The position numbers and the translations under genes are program-made. Below, in pieces: positions 41,462-50,847 of a stretch of DNA of 54,679 nucleotides. The DNA comes from an uncultured Flavobacterium sp. (GTDB lineage: Bacteria > Bacteroidota > Bacteroidia > Flavobacteriales > Flavobacteriaceae): the NCBI GenBank assembly GCA_947632215.1, contig CANROJ010000011.1, positions 1-54,679 on the forward strand, written 5' to 3'. Below the pieces are notes generated by a model that saw only the letters and a program-made list of their open reading frames with translations, did no database searches and was not told the origin of the DNA. How positions within the stretch are numbered: the first letter of the stretch is position 1; each line of letters starts with the position of its first letter.

Positions 41462-41728
41462 CAATAAAACATATTCTTAGTTTGTAATTGAAATTAGAAT
41501 TTACTTTAAGGCGTTTTAGTGTTTTGTTATGCTAATTTTTCCTGTAGGCTTTGGAACTATAATGTTTATATTGTATGTGTTGGGAGTATTTTTTTGTAAT
41601 AGACTCTATGTTTACTTCAATTGTTTTTTTGTGAATTTTAGCCTTCTTAATATAGAAAAACCCTTCTTAATATATAAATTAGGGTTAACTTGTCCTTTAT
41701 TTAATTCCTACTATTGAATTATTAGAAT

Positions 41729-44182
41729 ATGAAAGATGTTACTAAAGTTTTACAGCAGATTGAAACACTCTATTATAGGTTGGAATACTTATTTTTAGAG
41801 GAGGATCTTTTCATTGCAGACCAGTGGGATGATTTAATGCTTCAAAAGCAGATATCTAATCAAATTATAGATCTCATTGAAGTAGTTCTGCAACAAGAAC
41901 CCTATAATATCAAAGCCTTATTTTATAAGATTAGTATTTACGATGGGCCTGTTGAGAATGACGATCAATTAAGAATCGAACTTGCAAACCTTATTATTGA
42001 AAAGCATCCAGATGATTTAAAATCTCTTATTGAAGCTCATTTTGTTTTAGCTTCTATTTATTTTGATTCCATGCAAATGCCTCTAAAGGCAATAAAGGTC
42101 TTAGATGATTCTTTGTTAATTCTAACCCAAGTAAAAGAGCAGCCTTATGTTTTAGTGGATCACTATTTCGCTAGTACTTATCGCCAACTAGCTATGATTA
42201 GTCATGAACAAGGAGATCACTCTAGAGCTGATGCCTACTGTGAGCAGTGCTTATATTATGCGCCTTTTGACTTTGAGGTTCTCTATTACCAAAGCTTAAG
42301 GTTCTTAGAAATCAAAGAGTTTGTCAAGGCAACTCTGTTGGTAAAAAGCCTTATCCACTATCATAGCGATAAGAATCTTTTAAATATTGTTGAGCTACTG
42401 GATAATAGTTTTAACAACAAAGACTTAGAACATCACCCTGACTTAGTGGTGTGTTTGTATCACCTTAAGTTAAAATACTCTAGTGAATTAAAAGGGATAT
42501 CTACCAGGGAATTTGTAAAGGAATTCACTCCTTGGATGGATCAAAGAGCCTACCATCAGATATTTGATCCTACTGTCCTTATTATGAGGATAGAATATTT
42601 TATCTATTGTGAGACTAATGATTCCAGACTTTATAAGTTATTAGAGGTTTATTTTTCGCACAATCCGAAAGTTAATAATCAATATTATTTCTATTATTTC
42701 AAAAGTGCCCGTGCTTTGGGTAATACACCAAAAGAGTTTAGCTATGATTTAGATGGCTCCATGGGCATGGAGTTAAGTAAACTTTTTTACCAACAAGCTG
42801 TTTTATGCAAGCAAGACGGCCAACTAAGTGATGCTTTAGTATATTACTGTAAAGCTAGGGAAATTTCACAACACAGTATTTATCTCATGCAACAATATGC
42901 TCAAAAGGGAATAGGTAGTAAGGTGAATTCCCATAGTATTGTTTTGTATCGCTTAGTGGTAAGTTATGCTAATATTCTTAATGAAGTGGCTGCTTTAAAA
43001 GAGGATTTTGATCATAATTCTGCAGATTTAGCATCTTGTATAGTGTTGTTAAAACAGGTCTATTTAGCACAAGAAAACTTAGAAGATTGGCAAGACCCTC
43101 TCTCTAGTGGTATGCTAGATATGATTGATAAAATTAATGTACGTAAAACAGGACATGCAACCTTGGAAACTGGTCGGTCTTTGAGTCTGTTAGCCCAAGA
43201 TTATTCTGCCGGCATTTGGTTTTCAACTCTGTTAGAGGGATATCTGGTGTTTTTTAGTGACGCATATATAGAGAATTGTGCTTGTAGGATTAAATGCTAT
43301 ATTAAGCAAGATCAATATGATAAAGTGCTTAGTTATTACAGAGAGATTACCCAGGAATTTATAGCACTGGGAGTCATGGATCAAGGACATATTAGTCAAA
43401 TGATATATATCGCAGCCGAGGTGTTTAGCTATGTTCGCAACCAAAGAAAAGATTATGAGCTATCTATTAGTTTAACTAACGAGTTTTTTAAGCATCCTGT
43501 TTTTAGCCAAGATTCGCCTAGTGTTGCAAATATTAACAAGTGGTTTGCTTTGGCTTGGGCATATCACGGATTAGGTAATGAGTCTCTAGCATTAGAATAC
43601 TTTACCTTAATAAAGGATACCTTTAAAGATAATCCTGTTTATAAAGATACGATAGAACAAATACCTAGGCAGTATGTTGCAGATTCTTTAGAGTTACAAA
43701 CAATGCATCGTTTAAAAGATTGGTTTTTACCTAAAGAAGATTGTAAAGTAAAAGAGTTTAGTTTGCATAGCACTAAGGTAGATCACTGCTTTTATATGCA
43801 ACAAAGTATAGATTTAGTATTAAGAGAATGGAAAGATCAAGTAGGTATGTGGGTAGATTCTGATACTCATATTGAAATACATCCTAAGCACTTGAAAGAT
43901 CCAACTGCTAAGAAGGGATATAATACTTATATTACATTTTATTTAAAATCTAAACATATCACTGCACGTTTTTTAGTAGAGGAATATCCCTATCACAGGA
44001 AAAGTTTTTTTGGTAGAGTTAAATCCTTAGAATGGCAAAAAGATTTTAGTATTTGGATTCACCATCATAATGTCGATGTATTAAAGCCAACTCATATACA
44101 GAATTTCAAGCAAAGCAATGTTGAGATACAACAAACTGTGCAAAATTTATGGAATAAATGGTTAAGCAATTCAGTAATATAA
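41729..44182 (+). CDS. Large TPR-like protein of unknown function
   Basis: 817 residues, not recognised by any family I know. The first 700 residues are almost entirely helical and read like degenerate tetratricopeptide repeats: LKSLIEAHFVLASIYFDSMQ, QGDHSRADAYCEQCLYYAPF, GLGNESLALEYFTLIKDTF and others. No signal peptide or membrane helix is visible, so it is probably cytoplasmic. The last 120 residues differ, with aromatic and basic content (LREWKDQVGMWVDSDTHIEI, SLEWQKDFSIWIHHHNVD), and may be a separate domain. Preceded by a 267-base gap with no other credible gene. A scaffold or partner-binding role is possible, but nothing in the neighbourhood indicates with what. Confidence 0.7.
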   Translation: MKDVTKVLQQIETLYYRLEYLFLEEDLFIADQWDDLMLQKQISNQIIDLIEVVLQQEPYNIKALFYKISIYDGPVENDDQLRIELANLIIEKHPDDLKSLIEAHFVLASIYFDSMQMPLKAIKVLDDSLLILTQVKEQPYVLVDHYFASTYRQLAMISHEQGDHSRADAYCEQCLYYAPFDFEVLYYQSLRFLEIKEFVKATLLVKSLIHYHSDKNLLNIVELLDNSFNNKDLEHHPDLVVCLYHLKLKYSSELKGISTREFVKEFTPWMDQRAYHQIFDPTVLIMRIEYFIYCETNDSRLYKLLEVYFSHNPKVNNQYYFYYFKSARALGNTPKEFSYDLDGSMGMELSKLFYQQAVLCKQDGQLSDALVYYCKAREISQHSIYLMQQYAQKGIGSKVNSHSIVLYRLVVSYANILNEVAALKEDFDHNSADLASCIVLLKQVYLAQENLEDWQDPLSSGMLDMIDKINVRKTGHATLETGRSLSLLAQDYSAGIWFSTLLEGYLVFFSDAYIENCACRIKCYIKQDQYDKVLSYYREITQEFIALGVMDQGHISQMIYIAAEVFSYVRNQRKDYELSISLTNEFFKHPVFSQDSPSVANINKWFALAWAYHGLGNESLALEYFTLIKDTFKDNPVYKDTIEQIPRQYVADSLELQTMHRLKDWFLPKEDCKVKEFSLHSTKVDHCFYMQQSIDLVLREWKDQVGMWVDSDTHIEIHPKHLKDPTAKKGYNTYITFYLKSKHITARFLVEEYPYHRKSFFGRVKSLEWQKDFSIWIHHHNVDVLKPTHIQNFKQSNVEIQQTVQNLWNKWLSNSVI

Positions 44183-44552
44183 TGTAAAGCAGAGACCTTG
44201 AGTTTTTGGGAATTTTAAACAGGTCTTTTTTCTTAGAACAATTTAGTTCTACTATGGTTAGTTTTGCTGTTTACTTATGGATTAAGTTTGTGGAATACTT
44301 TTATCTAGTAGATTTTGAAGGGATTAATTAAATGAAATTTTCTTTAAATTTTGAGCCCTTTTTTTAGTTGAGACTTTCCTGTTTAACGGTAAAATACAGT
44401 GGTGTAATCCCTGTTTTTTCAGGGAGCTAACCCCTTGTGTAGCAATGTAAAATTGCTAGTAGTGAAAAATATGTAACAACTCGATGGTTTGTTACTATAA
44501 AATGCTTAATTTGCACTTTAGAATTAATTTCAAAAGTAGAAAAATATTTATA
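44183..44552. other. Region upstream of fabV with three consecutive hairpins
   Basis: A 370-base gap with no coding frame of interest. Three inverted repeats follow one another: CCCTG / CAGGG at 44409-44424, TAGCAAT / ATTGCTA at 44440-44458 and GTAACAA / TTGTTAC at 44473-44495. An imperfect -7 box (TAATTTG near 44507-44513) lies to their right, so whether they are transcribed with fabV or belong to an independent element is open. None has a T-run, which argues against simple terminators. Confidence 0.45.
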
Positions 44553-45746
44553 ATGATAATACAACCTAGAACAAGAGGATTTATTTGCTTAACTTCTCAT
44601 CCACAAGGATGTGCGGAAAATGTTAAAACGCAAATTGAGTATGTAAAATCAAAAGGGCTTATTGAAAACGGGCCTAAAAAAGTATTGGTTATTGGAGCTT
44701 CTACCGGTTTTGGTTTAGCTTCTCGCATTTCTGCTGCCTTTGGATCTAATGCAGCTACCATAGGAGTGTTTTTTGAGAAACCGGCAGCTGCTGGAAAACC
44801 AGGTACAGCAGGTTGGTATAATTCTGCTGCATTTGAAAGCTTTGCACATCAAGACGGATTATATGCTAAGAGTATTAATGGAGATGCATTTTCAGATGAA
44901 ATTAAAGAGCAAACTATAGATTTAATAAAAAAAGATTTAGGACAAATTGATTTAGTGGTATATAGTTTAGCTTCACCAAGAAGAACTCACCCTAAAACAG
45001 GTGTTGCATATGCTTCTGTATTAAAACCTATAGGTGAAACGTTCTCTAATAAAACAATTGATTTTCATACCGGAGTAGTATCTGATATTAGTATCGAGCC
45101 AATTCAAGATCAGCAAGACATTGATAACACTATTGCTGTAATGGGTGGTGAGGATTGGAAATTTTGGATGGAAGCATTAAAAGAGGCTGGTGTTCTAGCA
45201 CAAGGATGTAAAACAGTAGCTTATTCTTATATTGGACCTGAATTAACATTCCCTATTTATCGTAATGGTACAATCGGTATGGCTAAAAATGATTTAGAGA
45301 ATACTGTAAATTACCTAAATGAGTACTTAAAAGACTTAAATGGAGTATCTTATGTTTCTGTAAATAAAGCATTAGTAACTCAATCAAGTTCAGCTATCCC
45401 TGTAGTTCCTTTGTATATTTCTTTATTATATAAAGTAATGAAAGATAAAGGAATTCACGAAGGATGTATTGAGCAAATGCAACGTTTATTTGCAGAGAGA
45501 TTATATAGTTCAACTACTCCAGTAGACCAGCAAGGGCGTATTCGCGTTGACGACTTAGAAATGAGAGAAGACGTTCAAAAAGAAGTTGCTAAGCTATGGG
45601 CTGAGGTAACTAGTGAGAATATTAATGAAATTTCTGACATAGAAGGTTATAGAAGAGATTTCTTCAACTTATTTGGTTTTGAATTCGATTCGGTTGACTA
45701 TAACTTAGACAGCAATGAATTAGTAGCAGTTCCAAGTATTGGATAA
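44553..45746 (+). CDS. fabV: trans-2-enoyl-CoA/ACP reductase FabV
   Basis: A 397-residue NADH-dependent enoyl reductase of the FabV type, the last step of each fatty-acid elongation cycle. The start at 44553 gives MIIQPRTRGFICLTSHPQGC, the exact family N-terminus; the 23 residues that a more upstream start would add are not family-like. The dinucleotide site VLVIGASTGFGLASRI (residues 44-59) and the catalytic pair Tyr236 and Lys245 (Y-x8-K, diagnostic for FabV versus Y-x6-K of FabI) are present. FabV enzymes are naturally resistant to triclosan. It is cytoplasmic and ended by a strong terminator. Confidence 0.95.
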   Translation: MIIQPRTRGFICLTSHPQGCAENVKTQIEYVKSKGLIENGPKKVLVIGASTGFGLASRISAAFGSNAATIGVFFEKPAAAGKPGTAGWYNSAAFESFAHQDGLYAKSINGDAFSDEIKEQTIDLIKKDLGQIDLVVYSLASPRRTHPKTGVAYASVLKPIGETFSNKTIDFHTGVVSDISIEPIQDQQDIDNTIAVMGGEDWKFWMEALKEAGVLAQGCKTVAYSYIGPELTFPIYRNGTIGMAKNDLENTVNYLNEYLKDLNGVSYVSVNKALVTQSSSAIPVVPLYISLLYKVMKDKGIHEGCIEQMQRLFAERLYSSTTPVDQQGRIRVDDLEMREDVQKEVAKLWAEVTSENINEISDIEGYRRDFFNLFGFEFDSVDYNLDSNELVAVPSIG

Positions 45747-45803
45747 ATCACATATCTGAAGCTAACTACTTTAAAGAAGAATTTAAATACTTGCTATTTA
45801 TAT

Positions 45804-45840
45804 AGAAAAAGGTCAAATCGTTTAGATTTGACCTTTTCTT
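45804..45840 (+). terminator. Terminator of fabV
   Basis: AGAAAAAGGTCAAATC pairs with GATTTGACCTTTTCT (a single base offset) around a short loop. It separates the convergent fabV and hybrid-kinase genes and can serve both. Confidence 0.9.
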
Positions 45841-45857
45841 ATTAAGTTAAGTCTTTA

Positions 45858-48302
45858 TCAACTCAAGTAGTCGAGTTGTATTTGTTTTAAAAGTTTGGTT
45901 ATTTCTTGATTGAGTTTTTCTATACTCGAGTTAAGAGTTTTTTTGTGATCTAATTCTAAAGGATTGTCTTCCAAATTTTGTAAGATTGGAATTACGCTGT
46001 GAACCTGTAATTGCTTGAACATAGGAAGCATTTTATGGGCGATATTGGAAATCATGGTTAAATCTGCCTCCTGTTGAGCATAACTTAAGTCTAATAGATT
46101 TTCTTTGGTGCTTTCCATAAAGATAAGCAACATCTTTTGAGTAGTTTCTAGATCTTTACCTATGAATTTCTGTAAGTCCTCTACCTGATATATCTGATGA
46201 TCTAAAATAGTTGTATTTGTAGTAGAACTACTATGTGTAGGAGTTAATTGCTCTAGTTTGTCTTCTATCTTTAATGCTTTTGCTATAAGTAGTAAAAGTA
46301 TGTTTAATTGTAATGGCTTATTATGAGAAGCTACAAATCCAGCGGAAGTGAAATCCAAAGGATTTAAGTCTCTTTTTCCCGAGAGAGCTATAATTGGTAT
46401 AGTGGATAATTCTTGTTTTTCTTTAATCTTTTGCAATAACTCAAAGCCATCTAATTGCGGCATTTGTATATCACTCAATACAATATCTATCTCATTGTCT
46501 AAAAGACATGGAATAACTTTGGTAGAATCATTAAATAAGAAGGTTTCTTTAAATAATGGAGTAAAAATTTCTTGCATTAATTGCAATTGAATTTTATCAT
46601 CATCTACTATTACTATGTTATACTGCTTAAATAAATTTTTAGCCAGTAAGTTTAATTCTAAATCTTTTGGCTGAGTGTCTATCTTAGGTTGTAAAGGTAT
46701 GCTTAAGGTAAAGGTCGAGCCTTGTCCTAGAGTACTTGTCACTGTTAATGTTCCCTTTAGCAATTCTACTAAGCGCATCGAGATATTAAGGCCTAAACCT
46801 GTGCCACCAAATTTTTTTTCAATACCTGCATTAGCTTGAGTAAATTCTTTGAAAATCAAATCAAGTTGGTCTTGCTCGATGCCTATACCAGTGTCTTTTA
46901 CTTCAATTATAAGCTGCATGTTTTCTTTGAAGGCTTGTACCTCTACCATACCTTTTTGTGTAAATTTAACTGCATTGGCAATTAAATTAGTAAGGATTTG
47001 TTTGATGCGGTAAGCATCAACGTAATATTGCTGATCTAAGGTAGGGTCAAGGTGCCACTTTAGTTCAATATTTTTGTTTTGTGCCATTGCTAATAATGGA
47101 AAACATGAACTATCTAGTAATTCTTTAATATTGGTATTAGTATAACTAATAGTGATTTTATTATTTTCTAATCTTGAGAAGTCTGTTAGGTCTTGTATTA
47201 AATTAGCAATGTATTTACCAGAGGATTTTATATTGGCTACATATTGGGATTGTTTAGGGTTTAGTGGGCCTTGTTCTAATAGATCACTAAAACCTAATAA
47301 ACCGCCTAAAGGAGTTTGTAGATCATGAGTTACTGTTGCAAAAAGCATAGTTTTACTACGAAGAAGTTGTTCCTTTTCTTTATTTAATTCCTCTAGGGCT
47401 GTTCGGTATTCTTGGTTTTGATTGATATCCTTGATAATAATAAATCCAAGGATTATAATAACCAATAAGGCAGAACCACCTATGTATGCAATATTGGTCG
47501 ATGCACTAGAGATATGGTTCTTGGATTCATTAATTTTTTGATAAGAAAGAGCAATAATATTTTTCTCTACTCCAAGTAAAATATCATTTAATTGGTCGGT
47601 TATGATTTTGTTGTGTTGAATTAATTGTAATTCTCTTTGGTGTAGATTTCTTTGTTGGTTTCTTATTTTTTCCTGAGTGCTTAGAATTATTTTCTGCATC
47701 GAAGCAATCAAAGAATCTGCTATACTTGGGTAGGTAACAGTTGTTGTAATTGTATCGGTATTATCCCCTTTAAAGAGCCTAGCCCAAGCACTTCTTTTTT
47801 CCTTTTCTCCGGTTTGGACAACTATAGGTTCAATGTTTTTTTCAATCTCTTGACGAATGTCATATATTTCACTGAAGGCTGCAGAATAATTACTTTGATC
47901 TTCAATTGCTCTTCTTGCTTGTAATAGTTCTTGAAAAGTTGTTTTTTTCTTAAGTAGAAGTTCCTCTACTGTGCTTAACTTCTCTAACATAACCTTGTCT
48001 TGTATATCTTCTTGTAGTAGGTTGATTTGATATACAATTGTATCTAACTTTTGATAATAGTTATTTACATCTTTTGTAGCGGTGGTTAAGATGGCGTTTC
48101 TAGCATAGGATTCGGCATTGAAAATATTATTAATAGTGCTACTTACTAAAAATACCCTATTGTTTTGCTGACTCATCTGTGTCTCAGGTACAGTAAAAGT
48201 CTTAGCCTCTCTGTAGATGTAAGCTCCAGAGATAATTACTGTTGAGAATAATATAAGATAGAGTATAAATATCTTTAGTTTGATTGATAAACTTGTTTTC
48301 AT
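45858..48302 (-). CDS. Hybrid sensor histidine kinase with receiver and Hpt domains
   Basis: 814 residues. Order: membrane helix (about 10-30), a 235-residue extracytoplasmic, mostly helical sensor with heptad patterns, a second helix (about 270-290, SALLVIIILGFIII), a HisKA domain with His326 in FATVTHDLQTPLGGLLGFSD, and a HATPase domain (N box QILTNLIANAVKFT, G boxes VKDTGIGIEQ and KFGGTGLGLNIS). A receiver follows with Asp611 in IVLSDIQMPQLDG, then an Hpt-like module with His756 in NIAHKMLPMFKQL. A complete internal phosphorelay is therefore possible, but no output regulator gene is adjacent: neighbours are fabV and an acyl-CoA dehydrogenase. The input signal is unknown. It is a single-gene leftward unit. 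Confidence 0.92.
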   Translation of the reverse strand: MKTSLSIKLKIFILYLILFSTVIISGAYIYREAKTFTVPETQMSQQNNRVFLVSSTINNIFNAESYARNAILTTATKDVNNYYQKLDTIVYQINLLQEDIQDKVMLEKLSTVEELLLKKKTTFQELLQARRAIEDQSNYSAAFSEIYDIRQEIEKNIEPIVVQTGEKEKRSAWARLFKGDNTDTITTTVTYPSIADSLIASMQKIILSTQEKIRNQQRNLHQRELQLIQHNKIITDQLNDILLGVEKNIIALSYQKINESKNHISSASTNIAYIGGSALLVIIILGFIIIKDINQNQEYRTALEELNKEKEQLLRSKTMLFATVTHDLQTPLGGLLGFSDLLEQGPLNPKQSQYVANIKSSGKYIANLIQDLTDFSRLENNKITISYTNTNIKELLDSSCFPLLAMAQNKNIELKWHLDPTLDQQYYVDAYRIKQILTNLIANAVKFTQKGMVEVQAFKENMQLIIEVKDTGIGIEQDQLDLIFKEFTQANAGIEKKFGGTGLGLNISMRLVELLKGTLTVTSTLGQGSTFTLSIPLQPKIDTQPKDLELNLLAKNLFKQYNIVIVDDDKIQLQLMQEIFTPLFKETFLFNDSTKVIPCLLDNEIDIVLSDIQMPQLDGFELLQKIKEKQELSTIPIIALSGKRDLNPLDFTSAGFVASHNKPLQLNILLLLIAKALKIEDKLEQLTPTHSSSTTNTTILDHQIYQVEDLQKFIGKDLETTQKMLLIFMESTKENLLDLSYAQQEADLTMISNIAHKMLPMFKQLQVHSVIPILQNLEDNPLELDHKKTLNSSIEKLNQEITKLLKQIQLDYLS

Positions 48303-48456
48303 AAGCCGTAGACTTTTACTTGGTCAAGTACAAAAGTACAAAACTATGTTGTTTTTGCTAGAGATTTGTTTGAAGCTTGTAATGTCCAGACAAGTTAAAC
48401 AAGATTTGTACCATAGAGTAAAAAAAGAAGGGATAGGTTATTAAATCTAAAAAAAA

Positions 48457-48488
48457 ATGGAGATACCCCTTAAAGGGATATCTCCATA
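48457..48488 (-). terminator. Terminator of the acyl-CoA dehydrogenase gene
   Basis: ATGGAGATACCCCTT pairs with AAGGGATATCTCCAT (slightly imperfect) around a short loop. On the leftward strand it is followed by eight or more T. It lies 24 bases past the stop at 48512. Confidence 0.85.
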
Positions 48489-48511
48489 ATATAAATGATT
48501 TTTTAAGATGT

Positions 48512-49651
48512 CTATTTGGCAATTCCTCTTGAAATAACAATCTTTTGAATTTCTGAAGTACCTTCGTAGATTTGTGTGATTTTAGCATCTCTCATCATTC
48601 TCTCTACGTGGTATTCTCTAACGTAACCATTTCCACCGTGAATTTGCACCGCTTCGATAGTTGTGTCCATTGCTGTTTTAGAAGCAAATAATTTAGCCAT
48701 TGCTCCGGAGATTGAAATATCTTCTCCTTGGTCTTTCTCAGCTGCTGCTTTCATACAAAGTAATCTTGCTGCAGAAATGTTAGTAGCCATATCAGCAAGT
48801 TTAAATGCAATAGCTTGGTGGTTGATAATCTCAGTACCGAAAGCTTTACGTTCTTTAGCATATTTTAAAGAAAGTTCATAAGCCCCTTGTGCGATACCTA
48901 AAGCTTGAGAAGCAATCCCGATTCTTCCACCGTTAAGTACGTTCATAGCGAAGGCAAAACCAAATCCGTCTTCTCCAATTCTATTTGCCTTTGGTACTTT
49001 AACATCTGTAAACATTAAAGAATGCGTATCAGAACCACGGATTCCCATTTTTTGTTCTTTTGCTCCAATTTCGAATCCAGGCATTCCTTTCTCAATAATT
49101 AAAGCATTGATTCCTTTGTGTTTTTTATCTGCGTGAGTTTGAGCAATTACAATAAATGTATCTGCTGTACCTCCATTGGTAATCCAGTTTTTTGTACCAT
49201 TAACTAGGTAATAATCTCCCATGTCAATAGCGGTTGTTTTTTGAGATGTAGCATCTGATCCTGCTTCTGGTTCAGATAGACAGAATGCACCTATAACCTG
49301 TCCTGAGGCAAGTGGAACTAAATATTTTTCTTTTTGTTCTTCACTAGCATATTTTTCAAGACCAGCGCAAACTAAAGAGTTGTTTACTGACATTACCACG
49401 GCTGCAGAAGCATCTACTTTAGCAATTTCCTCCATTGCTAAAACATACGATACACTATCTAAACCACTACCACCATATTTAGGGTCTACCATCATTCCTA
49501 AAAAGCCAAGCTCTCCTAGTTTTTTCACTTGTTGTGTTGGGAAAGTTGAATGCTCATCTCTTTCTATAACTCCTGGTAGTAGCTCTGTTTGAGCGAAATC
49601 GCGTGCAGCCTGTTGAATCATCAACTGCTCTTCTGTTAAATTGAAATCCAT
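48512..49651 (-). CDS. Acyl-CoA dehydrogenase
   Basis: 379 residues, a flavoenzyme that introduces the alpha-beta double bond into acyl-CoA, passing electrons to electron-transfer flavoprotein. The signature GAFCLSEPEAGSDATS, the flavin-binding NGTKNWITNGG, and the catalytic Glu363 in IYEGTSEIQ are present; the C-terminal helix VEAVQIHGGNGYVREY-like segment is standard. The position of the catalytic glutamate resembles short-chain (butyryl-CoA type) dehydrogenases. The chain length is not certain, and the Flavobacteriaceae enzyme could also act in amino-acid catabolism. It is a single-gene unit with a good promoter. Confidence 0.93.
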   Translation of the reverse strand: MDFNLTEEQLMIQQAARDFAQTELLPGVIERDEHSTFPTQQVKKLGELGFLGMMVDPKYGGSGLDSVSYVLAMEEIAKVDASAAVVMSVNNSLVCAGLEKYASEEQKEKYLVPLASGQVIGAFCLSEPEAGSDATSQKTTAIDMGDYYLVNGTKNWITNGGTADTFIVIAQTHADKKHKGINALIIEKGMPGFEIGAKEQKMGIRGSDTHSLMFTDVKVPKANRIGEDGFGFAFAMNVLNGGRIGIASQALGIAQGAYELSLKYAKERKAFGTEIINHQAIAFKLADMATNISAARLLCMKAAAEKDQGEDISISGAMAKLFASKTAMDTTIEAVQIHGGNGYVREYHVERMMRDAKITQIYEGTSEIQKIVISRGIAK

Positions 49652-49694
49652 CTAATTTGCTTAATTTGTAATTAATTTAGTTTTTTGTAGTTTC

Positions 49695-49725
49695 CAAATA
49701 TATATGAATTTAATTAATAATTCAA
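49695..49725 (-). promoter_or_regulatory. Promoter of the acyl-CoA dehydrogenase gene
   Basis: On the leftward strand, TTG (49723-49725) and TATATTTG (49695-49702) with a 20-base spacer fit the -33/-7 pattern well. The leader to the ATG would be about 37 bases. Confidence 0.65.
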
Positions 49726-49743
49726 CCTAGTTTGTGTATTTTT

Positions 49744-50847
49744 ATGACTATGAAAAGATATCGTTATCATATTGTAGGTGTGATGAGTGGTACATCTTTG
49801 GATGGAATCGACTTAGTTCATGTTGAATTTAACTATCAAAGCAATCAAGAAAGGCCTTGGAGTTTTATTTTAAAGCAATGCCAAACAATTCCATATAGCC
49901 CACAATGGGTTCAGACTCTTAAGCAAGCTGTTGATTACTCCCCTGAAGAGTTAGAAATATTAAATGAACGTTATACGGTATATTTAGCTGGTGTTATTCA
50001 GGATTTCATCCTAAAACACAAGTTGGAAGCTTTGGCGGGGGTTTGTTCCCATGGCCATACTATATTACATCGTCCTGATTTGGGGTATACTTTGCAAATA
50101 GGTAATTTACCTATATTGGCAGATCTAATTAATCAAGTCGTAGTGTGTGACTTTAGAACTAATGATGTTGCTTTACAAGGCCAAGGTGCTCCTTTAGTAC
50201 CTATAGGTGACAAGCTTTTATTTGCACAGTATCAAGGTTGCCTGAACTTAGGGGGATTTGCTAATATTTCTTTTCTATCTAAGGAAGGCAAAATGTTAGC
50301 CTTCGATATTTGTGCAGTTAATATCGTATTGAACTACTTAGTGAGTAAGATTGGTTTAGCTTATGATAACCATGGAGATTTGGCAAGAAAAGGCGTGGTA
50401 AATCAAGAGTTGTTAAGTAAATTCAATTCGTTGAATTTTTATAGCGATAAAGGTCCAAAGTCTTTGGGATTAGAATATGTCAAGCAAAATATCTATCCGG
50501 TGTTAGACAACTCTAACCTATCTTTAGAAGATATGTTGTGCACTTTTGTTGAGCATATTGCCATGCAGGTAGCTCATGTTTTACAAGACAATAACATTGA
50601 GAATTTACTTGTTAGTGGTGGAGGGTTTTACAATACATTTTTGATTGAACGCTTGGTTTTTTATGCCCCGAATGTGGTATTATCTCAAGTCGAAAGTAAT
50701 ATTGTAGAATTCAAAGAGGCTATTATTTTTGGTTTATTGGGGGTGCTGGCTCTTCGTAAAGAAATCAACGTACTTAGTAGCGTCACTGGTGCTATAAGGG
50801 ATCACTGTAGCGGGAAGATTTATTATCCATATGCTTTCTTACATTAA
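49744..50847 (+). CDS. anmK: Anhydro-N-acetylmuramic acid kinase
   Basis: A 367-residue sugar kinase that phosphorylates and opens 1,6-anhydro-MurNAc released by lytic transglycosylases, returning it to cell-wall synthesis. The start at 49744 (MTMKRYRYHIVGVMSGTSLD) was chosen over a TTG further upstream; the ATG two codons later is also acceptable. Motifs: GVMSGTSLDGID at the N-terminus, GVCSHGHTILHRP, DFRTNDVALQGQGAPLVPIGD with the presumed catalytic aspartate, and LNLGGFANISFL. It is slightly shorter than the E. coli enzyme. It is alone in its unit; the lytic transglycosylase that would make its substrate lies far off at 2.6 kb. Confidence 0.94.
   Translation: MTMKRYRYHIVGVMSGTSLDGIDLVHVEFNYQSNQERPWSFILKQCQTIPYSPQWVQTLKQAVDYSPEELEILNERYTVYLAGVIQDFILKHKLEALAGVCSHGHTILHRPDLGYTLQIGNLPILADLINQVVVCDFRTNDVALQGQGAPLVPIGDKLLFAQYQGCLNLGGFANISFLSKEGKMLAFDICAVNIVLNYLVSKIGLAYDNHGDLARKGVVNQELLSKFNSLNFYSDKGPKSLGLEYVKQNIYPVLDNSNLSLEDMLCTFVEHIAMQVAHVLQDNNIENLLVSGGGFYNTFLIERLVFYAPNVVLSQVESNIVEFKEAIIFGLLGVLALRKEINVLSSVTGAIRDHCSGKIYYPYAFLH

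Noticed and set aside
41529..41717. A 62-codon rightward frame rich in Phe, Leu, Tyr and Cys.
   Set aside because: The composition is what AT-rich non-coding DNA gives by chance; there is no promoter, and the residues form no clear topology.
44484..44552. A longer FabV protein beginning at an ATG/GTG upstream of 44553.
   Set aside because: The extra 23 residues have no similarity to the family, and MIIQPRTRGFIC is the exact expected start.
48358..48588. A 76-codon leftward frame overlapping the end of the acyl-CoA dehydrogenase gene.
   Set aside because: It is a shifted reading of the dehydrogenase 3' end and its terminator hairpin.
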